Source: Ridgeia piscesae (taxonomy: Eukaryota > Annelida > Polychaeta > Sabellida > Siboglinidae). Taken from it: a stretch of DNA of 64,000 nt. Below are positions 50,768 through 62,680 of this stretch, piece by piece. Numbering within the stretch: the first letter of the stretch is position 1; each line of letters begins with the position of its first letter. The translations under genes and the position numbers were made by a program. The stretch spans positions 20,001-84,000 of the forward strand of contig JAODUO010000467.1 of the NCBI GenBank assembly GCA_025642075.2. The letters run 5' to 3'. The notes beneath the pieces are model-generated. The model was not told the DNA's origin, did not search any database, and worked only from the letters and a program-made list of their open reading frames with translations.

Positions 50768-51392
50768 CTACAACAACCAGTGACAACATACACTTACCTA
50801 CAACAACCAGTGACAATATACACTTACCTAGAACAACCAGTGACAACTTACACTTACCTACAACAACCAGTGACAACATACACTTACCTACAACAACCAG
50901 TGACAACATACACTTACCTAGAACAACCAGTGACAACATATACATAGCTACAACAGCCTGTGACAACTTACACTTACCTACAACAACCAGTGACAACATA
51001 CACTTACCTAGAACAACCAGTGACAACATACACGTAGCTACAACAGCCTGTGACAACTTACTTACCTACAACAACCAGTGATAACTTACACTTACCTACA
51101 ACAAGTGACAACATACACTTACCTACAACAGCATGTGACAACTTACACTTACCTACAACAACCAGTGACAACTTACACTTTCCTACAACAAGTGACAACA
51201 ACAGCCTGTGACAACTTACACTTACCTACAACAACCGGTGACAACCTACACTTATCTACAACAACCTGTGACATCCTACACTTATCTACAATAACTGGTG
51301 CCAAGCTACACTTATCTACAACAACCTGTGCAAACCTACACTTATCTACAACAACCGGTGACAACCTACACCTACCTACAGTATCCATTCAT
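50768..51392. repeat. 30-bp minisatellite spanning the exon 10 acceptor (about 20 copies)
   Basis: On the minus strand units read CTGGTTGTTGTAG|GTAAGTG; the real exon 10 edge is TTGTTGTAG|GTGAGTG. Each unit thus has an acceptor directly joined to a consensus donor. Towards 51380 the copies drift to GATAAGTG. Confidence 0.92.
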
Positions 51393-51625
51393 GCTTATAC
51401 CCATATCAACAGGTAACCACTCAGAAACATTCCCACACAGCTCACGGTGTCCCATATTTTCTTAGAAGGTGCACAAATCACAACGGACGTCAACATGAGC
51501 CATGCCCCCAATTTTTTTCTTCTTCTTGTCACAGCAATATGCAATACGTGAACTTGAAGAAATACTTCATTACTATAACTGTAAGAAAGAAATAAGTAAT
51601 TTTTAAGTTGAAACAGAGAACTTAC

Positions 51626-51766
51626 CCAGACTGAGTATGCCCAATCTAGATCTGGATCCATTGCATCACAATCAATTGCACCTTTCAACAGGACAATAGC
51701 CGAATTGTCTTCACTAGTGACCCGGAACAAACCCTCAGGTTCGTCAAGAAGGATATGATAGACCAG
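51626..51766 (-). CDS. CDH23-like: Cadherin exon 9: EC-W9 middle
   Basis: 141 nt, phase 0/0, CCAG acceptor and GTAAGT donor. Reads LVYHILLDEPEGLFRV and, after a long loop with DAMDPDLD, ends YSVW, which continues as VSVSDG in exon 10. Confidence 0.88.
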
Positions 51767-52143
51767 CTGGAGATGGAAACGACAGAAATAACTGCGTATT
51801 TCTTTTCAAGACCACATTGCACAATGTACCAAACTCAACGCAAGTAGTTTTATTCACATTCCCATATTTAATGTAGCTATTTTGACATGTTTTCATCAAT
51901 AATATTTACTTTGGAAAAGAATATATATTACCAGCAAAGCATTTACAATACAAACAGTAAATGTTAATGCAAATAACATTAAATACTTTTAATAATCAAC
52001 GTTTTTGCGCTTGATGTAAAAGGTATTAAACATACGTGCAGCAAAAAATGAGGTTTTTCTTATGCAAAAAATATGCAGCATGAATATTTAGATTTTTAAC
52101 AAGTTTCTCGTGAAGTTAACAATGCCTTCGATAAAAACACTAC

Positions 52144-52284
52144 CTTGGCATTGAGATCTCGGTCAAATGCCTGAAGTGTCGCCACAGTTGTGTTCACAGG
52201 AGCGTTCTCTACTAATGACACATCGTACTGGGTGAACAGGAATGCTGGGACTTCATCATTTGTGTCTGTCACATTTACTATGAC
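52144..52284 (-). CDS. CDH23-like: Cadherin exon 8: end of EC-W8, start of EC-W9
   Basis: 141 nt, phase 0/0. Acceptor CTTCAG, donor AAG|GTAGTG. Linker DTNDEVPAF, then YDVSLVENAPVNT and AFDRD. Confidence 0.9.
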
Positions 52285-52744
52285 CTGAAGCAAAATTCTA
52301 CATATGACTTGCATTTATTTAAATACATTTTATTTACAAAGCATGCAACATTTTTTGTCAGAGAAACACAGCTGTTAGAATGTTAAATTCTCAAATGAGG
52401 GACTTTGGATGAGCTGATATATTGCAACAGTTGTTTTACAATAGCGTTAACTTAAAAGTATTGTGACACACAAGAGCAGGTAAACAGTCCGGTATTTACA
52501 ACTAACACCTAACAAATGACACAACCGATCATATTTCACACTCGTAAACTTTACCACAACCTATTCATACTAACTGAAAGAAAACTGTTCATCACATGTA
52601 AGTTAATACCTAATATATCTAAATTTGTCACATTACAATTAATATTGTAATATATATTACGTCTACGTGACAAGAATCTACCATGCTAATCTCACCAGAT
52701 GACAAGGACACAAAATGAAACAATTCGGCTGGAGTCGTCGTTAC

Positions 52745-52852
52745 CAGTGTGTCAGAGGAGTAGCTTGGCTCCAGGGTGTTGTAGGCTGTCACAGTGACCG
52801 TGTACACACTGACCGTCTCTCTGTCCAGCGCTCTGGTGATGGACACCACACC
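52745..52852 (-). CDS. CDH23-like: Cadherin exon 7: EC-W8 middle
   Basis: 108 nt, phase 0 at both ends (TAG|GGT, CTG|GTAACG). Contains GVVSITRALDRE and YTVTVTAYNTLEPS; the usual A-x-D calcium position reads A-Y-N, so a calcium ligand may be lost. Confidence 0.88.
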
Positions 52853-52977
52853 CTACAGGGGACACAGAGACAAACATCATAAAGTCATATTCAGCCATAT
52901 GCAATATAGGACAATTGATTAAGTTTATTTGGTAAATATTATATACACGACAATTAAACATAGTTTAGATGCAAAAG

Positions 52978-53290
52978 CAAATAAAGAATAAGCGTATATA
53001 TATATAAATATATATATATATGCTTATTCTTTATTGCTTCATAATATGATAATTTAATAATATATATATATATATATAATTTAACCAAGAACAAACACAT
53101 TAAAGCACACAAAAGTACTCTTATTTCCAATGTCGTACTAATAATAAATATTAATAATTAATTTAAGAAAATGTAAAATAAATAGAGAAATAAATACAGA
53201 TAAATAAATACATAAATAAATACAGATAAATAAATACAGACAAATAAAATACAGATATATAAATATTTTTAAATACAGATAAATAAATGT
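52978..53290. repeat. AT palindrome and (ATAAATACAG)-type repeats
   Basis: AAAGAATAAGC at 52981 and GCTTATTCTTT at about 53022 form a hairpin around an AT loop; 53160-53290 repeats AAATAAATACAGATAAAT. Confidence 0.75.
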
Positions 53291-53432
53291 TATTAGTAAG
53301 ACAATGTGCAATATAAAGAATACTCTGCTAAATATGATAATAAAAATATGAAATACAGTCAGATAAGTTAATAAAAATATATTAAAATGCCATTTTAAGA
53401 TTGTAATTCATGAGCCAACAACCTACAATTAC

Positions 53433-53524
53433 ATATATCTGTGTGTGCTTGTTCTGTTGAGCAGTACAGACATGGTCAAGTAGCGACAGAGCGAGATGGT
53501 TGGAGACGACAGTATTGTCAAACA
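53433..53524 (-). CDS. CDH23-like: Cadherin exon 6 (probable): start of EC-W8
   Basis: 92 nt (2 + 30 codons), after TTAACTTCCCAG, ending TAT|GTAATT. Reads FDNTVVSNHLALSLLDHV, an EC A-strand. It joins in phase to exon 7 (QIY|GVVSITRALDRE). Upstream phase does not match exon 5, and the second half of EC-W7 is not found. Confidence 0.6.
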
Positions 53525-53744
53525 CTGGGAAGTTAAAGTTGATTAAACCAAAACCAAAGATAACACTACCAAACATCATCTGATTGACTAGTTCAACTTA
53601 AAAAAATATATTTTAAAACAGGAATGTCTAATGAAAAGCGAATGAGGCATGACTACTTAATTGGTACATGTAATAACTGATTACATGATTACTCTGATCA
53701 TCACTTGACTCACAACAAAAGTGATAAAAATTCCTCCGAATGAC

Positions 53745-54465
53745 TCACAACACACAAGGCCGAGTGGCAGACCAATGCCATTCCCTCCCTCACTTGACTC
53801 ACAACACACAAGGCCCTGAGTGGAAGACCAATGCCATTCCTCTCACAACACACATGCCGAGTGGCAGACCATGCATTCCTCCCTCACTTGACTCACAACA
53901 CACAAGGCCCTGAGTGGCAGACCAATGCCATTTCCTCCCTCACTTGACTCACAACACACAAGGCCCTGAGTGGAAGACCAATGCCATTTCCTCCCTCACT
54001 TGACTCACAACACACAAGGCCCTGAGTGGCAGACCATTTCCTCCCTCACTTGACTCACAACACACAAGGCCCTGAGTGGCAGACCAATGCCATTTCCTCC
54101 CTCACTTGACTCACAACACACAAGGCCCTGAGTGGCAGACCAATGCCATTTCCTCCCTCACTTGACTCACAACACACAAGGCCCTGAGTGGCAGACCAAT
54201 GCCATTTCCTCCCTCACTTGACTCACAACACACAAGGCCCTGAGTGGCAGACCAATGCCATTTCCTCCCTCACTTGACTCACAACACACAAGGCCCTGAG
54301 TGGCAGACCAATGCCATTTCCTCCCTCACTTGACTCACAACACCAAAGCCCTGAGTGGCAGACCAATGCCGTTTCCTCCCTCACTTGACTCACAACACAC
54401 AAGGCCCTGAATGGCAGACCAATGCCATTTCCTCCCTCACTTGACTCACAACACACAATGATCCA
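53745..54465. repeat. 58-bp minisatellite
   Basis: About 12 copies including CACAAGGCCCTGAGTGGCAG and CCATTTCCTCCCTCACTTGA, in the intron between exons 5 and 6, where half an EC repeat is missing. Confidence 0.94.
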
Positions 54466-54806
54466 TGTAACAGACCTTTGTCACTGAGCTGACTCACAAT
54501 AAACAAGGCATCATTTGGCAGGTTCAATACACTTGTTTCAAGATATAAGTATTTCATACAGGGTCAGTGTCACTGGTCAGCAAGACTACTTGTATCCCCC
54601 AAGATGTTACTAACTCCGAATGACTTGCTGGAGATTGCTGCACTGGTCTGAAAATCAGTCAGTGCTTATGTCACAGCACCACTGATTGTCCTCATTCTGA
54701 GTTGTTTTGCATACTATATTACATTTAATTTTTCTTTCCAAACTAACATGAAACCTAAACAGGTGGTCTTAGCAAAAATGTTCAAGTGTCACACCGGCCA
54801 ACTTAC

Positions 54807-56124
54807 GGTTTGCGTGTCCACTTCAAACAGTCCATCGTGTTCTCTGGCATCCAACATGTAGTAAACATCCTTATCATTCCCCTTATAACCAACGACTGCG
54901 TTGACATCCTCCAACCCATGTGGCGTGGTGACACTCTCATTGACATCCACTCGGTACCAGGCCTGCTGAAACATCGGGTACAATGCAGCAGCCCTGTTGT
55001 CTAGCACGTACACCATCAGTTGCTGACGTGCTGACAGTCCAGGACTTCCATGATCTGATGCCATTACGCTGACATCATAACGTCCGACAGGTATCGTTAA
55101 ATTTGTCACAATTTCCCCGCTATGTGGGTCGATGGTGAAATTGCCATCCTGTGTGTTTTGAATGATGGAATAAGTCATGTCACCATTCTCTCCACTGTCA
55201 GCATCCATGGCGATGACTTTGAAGATGAGTTTACCTTCATCCAGTGGCCCGAGAAATCGAATGACCTTTGGTGAGGGTAAAAACGTCGGTGAGTTGTCGT
55301 TGACGTCGATTACCGAGACTGTCACTACGACGGTGGCGCTACTAGCAAGACCTCGAGAATCCACTGCTGATATTGTTAGGCTGTAATGCCTCTTTACTTC
55401 GAAATCAAGAGGTTTCATTATCCCAAGTGCTCCTCTGGCATCTACGCCGAATGTATCATCGACATCACCTTCAGATATCGTAAATCGTACATCGGTGGTG
55501 GGTATTGCGCTGGCTGAAAGCGTCACTTTAAATATCTCAACGTTCAAACTTGCATCTTCCCGCACCTGACACGTGGTAGCTGAATCTGTCAAAGGTGAGA
55601 GCATGCTCACGACTTTCGTTCACATTGATAATGACCGACACATTTGACAGCAACGGTGGATACCCATGATCCCTTGCAAAGACAAGCATTACGTAGCGGT
55701 ATTTTGCTCGCGCATCCAACGATCCAGAGATCGTGATGATCCCTGAAGATGGATCGATCTGAAATTTTCCTTCTGTCCCGTGGATCCAGTATGTCACCAT
55801 GCCATTGTTCATAAGATCTGCATCGTCAGCTTCTACAGCCAACACTGATGTGTCAACTTTAACGTCATCTGTTATGGATATGGAAAATGTCTCCTGGCTG
55901 AATTCTGGTGCATTGTCATTTGTGTCAAGAACAACAATAGAGATGGATGTCAAGTCAGTGTGTATTCCGTCGGTGACACTGACGTTGACGAGATAGTTGG
56001 ACGTCAACTCACGGTCCAAGGAGACAAGGGTCGTTATTCTGCCAGTGAGAGTGTCAACAGTGAATATGTCACTTGTCATGGAGTATCTCAGGTCTGCCGT
56101 ACTGTCATCATCCGAGGCTGCTAC
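54807..56124 (-). CDS. CDH23-like: Cadherin exon 5: long exon, end of EC-W3 to start of EC-W7, with a 1-nt frameshift
   Basis: 1318 nt, ten times longer than the neighbouring exons. It starts after CCACAG (VAASDDDS) and ends ACC|GTAAGT. It spans the end of W3 (DTNDNAPEF), W4 (linker NVNESREHALTF), W5 (linker DVNDNSPTF), W6 (linker LDNRAAALYPMF) and the start of W7 (LFEVDTQT). Around 55565-55570 the frame changes by one base between FDRFSYHVS and VREDASLN, which belong to one continuous A strand; the length is 439 codons plus one extra base. There is no room for an intron. A sequencing or assembly indel is likeliest; a true inactivating allele is possible. Confidence 0.88.
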
Positions 56125-56235
56125 CTGTGGAATTGTGGAGAGAAGTGAGACATTGATGAATGTACGATAGGATATTAGGTGAGACACTGGTCTGTTAGTG
56201 AGGAAAAAAGTGAGTGAAAACAAAAATGGCATTAT

Positions 56236-56552
56236 CAGTGTGTGTGTTTGTGTGTGTGTGTGTGTGCGTGTGTGTGTGAATGCGTGCACACGAATGTGTG
56301 TATGCATGCATGTGTGTGCATGTGTGTGTGTGTGTGCATACATGCACATGAATGTATGTATGTATGCATGCATAGGTGTGTGTCTTGGTGTGTGTGTGCA
56401 TGAGTGGGTGTTTATATATGTGGGTATGTGTGGGTGTGTTTGTGCATGCATGCATGCGTGTTTGCATGTGTGTGTGTGCATGCGTGTGTGTGCATGTGTG
56501 CATGTGTGCGTATGTGCATGTGTGCGTGTGTGCATGTGTGCGTGTGTGTACT
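56236..56552. repeat. (TG)n/CATG-rich microsatellite
   Basis: TGTGTG and GCATGCATG motifs throughout; intron between exons 4 and 5. Confidence 0.93.
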
Positions 56553-56738
56553 TCATTCTCACACACTGTGATTGCACCACTCTCTGTGCTGCTCAACCCA
56601 TTTTATCATTCCACAGACACAAGATCAAAACCTTTCCCAAGCTGCAGTCCTCACAAAGACGAGCCAGCGAACAAAACAAACCACACAGACATAAACCTAT
56701 TTATTTCACAACATGCGATGACTACCCGCTGTCCTTAC

Positions 56739-56878
56739 CTGCAGCAGGAAGGCGCCTGGGGACGTGTTCTCCTGCACCTGTGCGTGGTAGAGACGCTCCA
56801 GGAAGTGTGGGGCGTGGTTGTTCACGTCTATCACCGTGACGATGACTTCCGTCAGACTGCTCAGGGGTGGCACGCCAC
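56739..56878 (-). CDS. CDH23-like: Cadherin exon 4: end of EC-W2, start of EC-W3
   Basis: 140 nt (2 + 46 codons), TAG acceptor, GTAAGG donor. The linker is DVNNHAPHF, in which the second Asp of DxNDN is replaced, then YHAQVQENTSPG. Confidence 0.9.
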
Positions 56879-57547
56879 CTACAGGCCACCACAGGAACAA
56901 CTACATAGGGGCTAGAGAGAAAGTATGGTGTGCTACTTGAGGACATTCTTAACTACCCCACGCCATAACGGTGGCATAAATGCCTCCCCTACTAAAAGTA
57001 TGTTCATATTTAAAAAGATCCCCTTTATACTGCACACACCTATAATCATTATTATTACATTTTGTATTGATTTGTTGTTTAAGCAAAAAGTAAAACTATT
57101 TAACTATGTAAAAGTAATAAGATTTTATTGGAATGCTGTTTAAATCTACCCCAAATTATTACTAACTGGGGTACAGCTGTCTAAGGATGCCATCCACATT
57201 ATCAAAGGTTCATTTCAGGAATGTCTAATACATGACTTTCACAATCAAACTTGATCAGCACAAAAACTTACATGATGGTAATCGTACTTTCTCTTATAAT
57301 CGCTTCATTAATTATTATATTATTATTTCTGTAGATAATGAAATGATACCCATAAGTAATGTTTATTTGCTTTCCGAAACCATATCTTGCCATCTTGGTA
57401 TTCCTTGTTATAGATGATGACATTGACAATGACATACACAAATTCATCTTGTCTTGTTGTTTTATCATTTAACAATTAAATGTTTAGTTTATTAAAGTTT
57501 CAATAAGATGGAACATCTGACCATCACGTGAATAAAGACTTCCTCAC
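56879..57547. other. Intron, AT-rich, nothing recognised
   Basis: No repeats or exon-like sequence seen. Confidence 0.5.
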
Positions 57548-57728
57548 CATCTTGTGCCTGTATAACAAGCGTATATTGTGGTGTTTGACCGTGGTCCAGT
57601 AGGGTGCTATTGGTCACTTCCAACAGGCCGGATTTGGAATCGAGTATGAAGAGACCATTGTTGCTGCCTGCCACAAGGTAGTAAGTGATGTAGCCATAGC
57701 TGCCTGAGTCAGAGTCTGTGGCCTCCAT
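57548..57728 (-). CDS. CDH23-like: Cadherin exon 3: EC-W2 core
   Basis: 181 nt (60 codons + 1). Starts right after TGTCACAG with ATGGAGGCCAC (MEATDSDSGSYG) and ends at GTGAGG inside a Gly codon. It carries the DSDSG calcium motif and NGLFILDSKSGLLEV. The first about 60 nt and the acceptor are the seed of the adjacent 3.3-kb array. Confidence 0.9.
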
Positions 57729-60700
57729 CTGTGACAATCAGAGAGAGGAAGTGTTGTAGTAAGTGATGGAGTCATAGCTGCCTGAGTCAGAGTCTGTGGC
57801 CTCCACCTGTGACAATCAGAGAGAGGAAGTGTTGTAGTAAGTGATGGAGTCATAGCTGCCTGAGTCAGAGTCTGTGGCCTCCACCTGTGACAATCAGAGA
57901 GAGGAAGTGTTGTAGTAAGTGACGGAGTCATAGCTGTCTGAGCCAGAGTCTGTGGCCTCCACCTGTGACAATCAGAGAGAGGAAGTGTTGTAGTAAGTGA
58001 TGGAGCCATAGCTGCCTGGGTCAGAGTCTGTGGCCTCCACCTGTGACAATCAGAGAGAGGAAGTGTTGTAGTAAGTGATGGAGCCATAGCTGCCTGAGTC
58101 AGAGTCTGTGGTCTCCACCTGTGACAATCAGAGAGGAAGTGTTGTAGTAAGTGATGGAGTCATAGCTGCCTGAGTCAGAGTCTGTGGCCTCCACCTGTGA
58201 CAATCAGAGAGGAAGTGTTGTAGTAAGTGATGGAGCCATAGCTGCCTGAGTCAGAGTCTGTGGCCTCCACCTGTGACAATCAGAGAGAGGAAGTGTTGTA
58301 GTAAGTGATGGAGTCATAGCTGCCTGAGTCAGAGTCTGTGGCCTCCACCTGTGACAATCAGAGAGGAAGTGTTGTAGTAAGTGATGGAGCCATAGCTGCC
58401 TGAGTCAGAGTCTGTGGCCTCCACCTGTGACAATCAGAGAGAGAAGTGTTGTAGTAAGTGATGGAGTCATAGCTGCCTGAGTCAGAGTCTGTGGCCTCCA
58501 CCTGTGACAATCAGAGAGGAAGTGTTGTAGTAAGTGATGGAGCCATAGCTGCCTGAGTCAGAGTCTGTGGCCTCCACCTGTGACAATCAGAGAGGAAGTG
58601 TTGTAGTAAGTGATGGAGTCATAGCTGCCTGAGTCAGAGTCTGTGGCCTCCACCTGTGACAATCAGAGAGAGGAAGTGTTGTAGTAAGTGATGGAGTCAT
58701 AGCTGCCTGAGTCAGAGTCTGTGGCCTCCACCTGTGACAATCAGAGAGGAAGTGTTGTAGTAAGTGATGGAGCCATAGCTGCCTGGGTCAGAGTCTGTGG
58801 CCTCCACCTGTGACAATCAGAGAGAGGAAGTGTTGTAGTAAGTGATGGAGTCATAGCTGCCTGAGTCAGAGTCTGTGGCCTCCACCTGTGACAATCAGAG
58901 AGAGAAGTGTTGTAGTAAGTGATGGAGTCATAGCTGCCTGAGTCAGAGTCTGTGGCCTCCACCTGTGACAATCAGAGAGAGGAAGTGTTGTAGTAAGTGA
59001 TGGAGTCATAGCTGCCTGAGTCAGAGTCTGTGGCCTCCACCTGTGACAATCAGAGAGAGGAAGTGTTGTAGTAAGTGATGGAGTCATAGCTGCCTGAGTC
59101 AGAGTCTGTGGCCTCCACCTGTGACAATCAGAGAGAGGAAGTGTTGTAGTAAGTGATGGAGCCATAGCTGCCTGAGCCAGTGTATGTGGCCTCCACCTGT
59201 GACAATGAGAGAGGAAGTGTTGTAGTAAGTGATGGAGTCATAGCTGCCTGAGCCAGTGTCTGTGGCCTCCACCTGTGACAATGAGAGAGGAAGTGTTGTA
59301 GTAAGTGATGGAGTCATAGCTGCCTGAGTCAGAGTCTGTGGCCTCCACCTGTGACAATCAGAGAGAGGAAGTGTTGTAGTAAGTGATGGAGCCATAGCTG
59401 CCTGAGTCAGAGTCTGTGGCCTCCACCTGTGACAATCAGAGAGAGAAGTGTTGTAGTAAGTGATGGAGTCATAGCTGCCTGAGTCAGAGTCTGTGGCCTC
59501 CACCTGTGACAATCAGAGAGAGAAGTGTTGTAGTAAGTGATGGAGTCATAGCTGCCTGAGTCAGAGTCTGTGGCCTCCACCTGTGACAATCAGAGAGAGG
59601 AAGTGTTGTAGTAAGTGATGGAGTCATAGCTGCCTGAGTCAGAGTCTGTGGCCTCCACCTGTGACAATCAGAGAGAGGAAGTGTTGTAGTAAGTGATGGA
59701 GCCATAGCTGCCTGAGTCAGAGTCTGTGGCCTCCACCTGTGACAATCAGAGAGAGAAGTGTTGTAGTAAGTGATGGAGTCATAGCTGCCTGAGTCAGAGT
59801 CTGTGGCCTCCACCTGTGACAATCAGAGAGAGAAGTGTTGTAGTAAGTGATGGAGTCATAGCTGCCTGAGTCAGAGTCTGTGGCCTCCACCTGTGACAAT
59901 CGAGAGAGGAAGTGTTGTAGTAAGTGATGGAGTCATAGCTGCCTGAGCCAGTGTCTGTGGCCTCCACCTGTGACAATGAGAGAGGAAGTGTTGTAGTAAG
60001 TGATGGAGTCATAGCTGCCTGAGTCAGAGTCTGTGGCCTCCACCTGTGACAATCAGAGAGAGGAAGTGTTGTAGTAAGTGATGGAGTCATAGCTGCCTGA
60101 GTCAGAGTCTGTGGCCTCCACCTGTGACAATCAGAGAGAGGAAGTGTTGTAGTAAGTGATGGAGTCATAGCTGCCAGAGTCAGAGTCTGTGGCCTCCACC
60201 TGTGACAATCAGAGAGAGAAGTGTTGTAGTAAGTGATGGAGTCATAGCTGCCTGAGTCAGAGTCTGTGGCCTCCACCTGTGACAATCAGAGAGAGGAAGT
60301 GTTGTAGTAAGTGATGGAGTCATAGCTGCCTGGGTCAGAGTCTGTGGCCTCCACCTGTGACAATCAGAGAGAGAAGTGTTGTAGTAAGTGATGGAGTCAT
60401 AGCTGCCTGAGTCAGAGTCTGTGGCCTCCACCTGTGACAATCAGAGAGAGGAAGTGTTGTAGTAAGTGATGGAGTCATAGCTGCCTGAGTCAGAGTCTGT
60501 GGCCTCCACCTGTGACAATCAGAGAGAGGAAGTGTTGTAGTAAGTGATGGAGTCACAGCTGCCTGAGTCAGAGTCTGTGGCCTCCACCTGTGACAATCAG
60601 AGAGAGGAAGTGTTGTAGTAAGTGATGGAGTCATAGCTGCCTGAGTCAGAGTCTGTGGCCTCCACCTGTGACAATCAGAGAGGAAGTGTTGTAGTAAGTG

Positions 60701-60999
60701 ATGGAGTCATAGCTGCCTGAGTCAGAGTCTGTGGCCTCCACCTGTGACAATCAGAGAGGAAGTGTTGTAGTAAGTGATGGAGTCATAGCTGCCTGAGTCA
60801 GAGTCTGTGGCCTCCACCTGTGACAATCAGAGAGAGGAAGTGTTGTAGTAAGTGATGGAGTCATAGCTGCCTGAGTCAGAGTCTGTGGCCTCCACCTGTG
60901 ACAATCAGAGAGAGGAAGTGTTGTAGTAAGTGATGGAGCCATAGCTGCCTGAGTCAGAGTCTGTGGCCTCCACCTGTGACAATCAGAGAGAGAAGGGTT
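57729..60999. repeat. 78-bp minisatellite spanning the exon 3 acceptor (about 42 copies)
   Basis: On the minus strand each unit has TCTCTGATTGTCACAG|GTGG then AGGCCACAGACTCTGACTC and on to ATCACTTACTAC, i.e. the acceptor plus about 60 coding bases (VEATDSDSGSYDSITYY) of exon 3. Unit length varies (75-79) through a GA dinucleotide and single-base losses. Confidence 0.96.
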
Positions 61000-61004
61000 G
61001 TAGT

Positions 61005-62112
61005 AAGTGAGGATGGTGTTGGTGGAGGTGACATGAGGATGGTGGTGGTGGAGGTGACAGTGGGTGGTGGTGGTGGAGTGCAAGTGAGGATGGTGGTGGT
61101 GGAGGTGAAGTGAGGATGGTGTGGTGGAGGTGACATGAGGATGGTGGTGGTGGAGGTGACATGAGGATGGTGGTGGTGGAGGTGAAGTGAGGATGGTGTG
61201 GTGGAGGTGACATGAGGATGGTGGTGGTGGAGGTGACATGAGGATGGTGGTGGTGGAGGTGAAGTGAGGATGGTGGTGGTGGAGGTGACGTGAGGATGGT
61301 GGTGGTGGAGGTGACATGAGGATGGTGGTGGTGGAGGTGAAGTGAGGATGGTGGTGGTGGAGGTGAAGTGAGGATGGTGGTGGTGGAGGTGAAGTGAGGA
61401 TGGTGGTGGTGGAGGTGAAGTGAGGATGGTGGTGGTGGAGGTGAAGTGAGGATGGTGGTGGTGGAGGTGAAGTGAGGATGGTGGTGGTGGAGGTGAAGTG
61501 AGGATGGTGGTGGTGGAGGTGAAGTGAGGATGGTGGTGGTGGAGGTGAAGTGAGGATGGTGGTGGTGGTGGAGGTGAAGTGAGGATGGTGGTGGTGGAGG
61601 TGAAGTGAGGATGGTGGTGGTGGAGGTGAAGTGAGGATGGTGGTGGTGGAGGTGAAGTGAGGATGGTTGGTGGTGGAGGTGAAGTGAGGATGGTGGTGGT
61701 GGAGGTGAAGTGAGGATGGTGGTGGTGGAGGTGAAGTGAGGATGGTGGTGGTGGAGGTGAAGTGAGGATGGTGGTGGTGGAGGTGAAGTGAGGATGGTGG
61801 TGGTGGAGGTGAAGTGAGGATGGTGGTGGTGGAGGTGAAGTGAGGATGGTGATGGTGGAGGTGAAGTGAGGATGGTGGTGGTGGAGGTGAAGTGAGGATG
61901 GTGGTGGTGGGAGGTGAAGTGAGGATGGTGGTGGTGGAGGTGAAGTGAGGATGGTGGTGGTGGAGGTGAAGTGAGGATGGTGGTGGTGGAGGTGAAGTGA
62001 GATGGTGGTGGTGGTGGAGGTGAAGTGAGGATGGTGGTGGTGGAGGTGATGTGAGGATGGTGGTGGTGGAGGTGAAGTGAAGATGGTGGTGGTGGAGGTG
62101 ATGTGAGGATGG
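61005..62112. repeat. 26-bp GGT-rich minisatellite, about 42 copies
   Basis: Unit GAGGATGGTGGTGGTGGAGG then TGAAGT; purine-rich on the plus strand with strong strand asymmetry. Confidence 0.96.
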
Positions 62113-62308
62113 TGGTGGTGATGATGGGGTGATATTGATGATGGTGATGATGTTGATGATTGTGATGATTGTGATGATGGTGGTGATGATGGTGATGATG
62201 GTGATGATGTTGATGATGTTGATGATGTTGATGATGGTGATGATGTTGATGATGTTGATGAGGTTGATGATGTTGATGATGGTGATGATGTTGATGATGG
62301 TGGTGATT
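62113..62308. repeat. (GATGATGTT)n/(GATGGT)n tract
   Basis: Trinucleotide-based GAT repeats, ending about 115 bases from the exon 2 donor. Confidence 0.95.
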
Positions 62309-62423
62309 AACAAACAGGTTTTTAACCAAATCATGTGGGCAATGTTTATCGTAATTACTAAAAACTGTACTGCTACTACTTGGGGAAAATCTCAAAACAT
62401 AAATTGACAAATATTAATCACAC

Positions 62424-62680
62424 CTTCAGAAGTGTTGTGTCTGCCGTGTCCTCTGCTACGGTGACGTTGTACCGGCCAGTCTCAAACACAGGCATGTTGT
62501 CATTCCTGTCCTCCACCGTCACTATCACTGACACCATCGTGTCATGTGGCGTGTCGAGCAGTTCACCAGATGAACTGTAGATGTCACTAGCGCGCACCAC
62601 CAGTGAGTGTAACCGTGACAACTCGTAATCAAGGGAAGACAAAAGTCGCAGCTCTCCATTTTGTAAAATGGCAAACATAT
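62424..62680 (-). CDS. CDH23-like: Cadherin exon 2: rest of EC-W1, start of EC-W2
   Basis: 257 nt (2 + 85 codons). Reads FAILQNGELRLLSSLDYE, then VVRASD, an inserted loop rich in Ser/Asp, then the linker VEDRNDNMPVF and YNVTVAEDTAD. The donor is GTGTGA after TTGAAG-type sequence (LLK), which is weak, but the frame joins cleanly to exon 3. Confidence 0.9.

Noticed and set aside
60751..62410. Ser/Pro/His-rich minus-strand frames of about 500 codons
   Set aside because: Translation of the GGT-rich array and GAT tract; in the cadherin intron.
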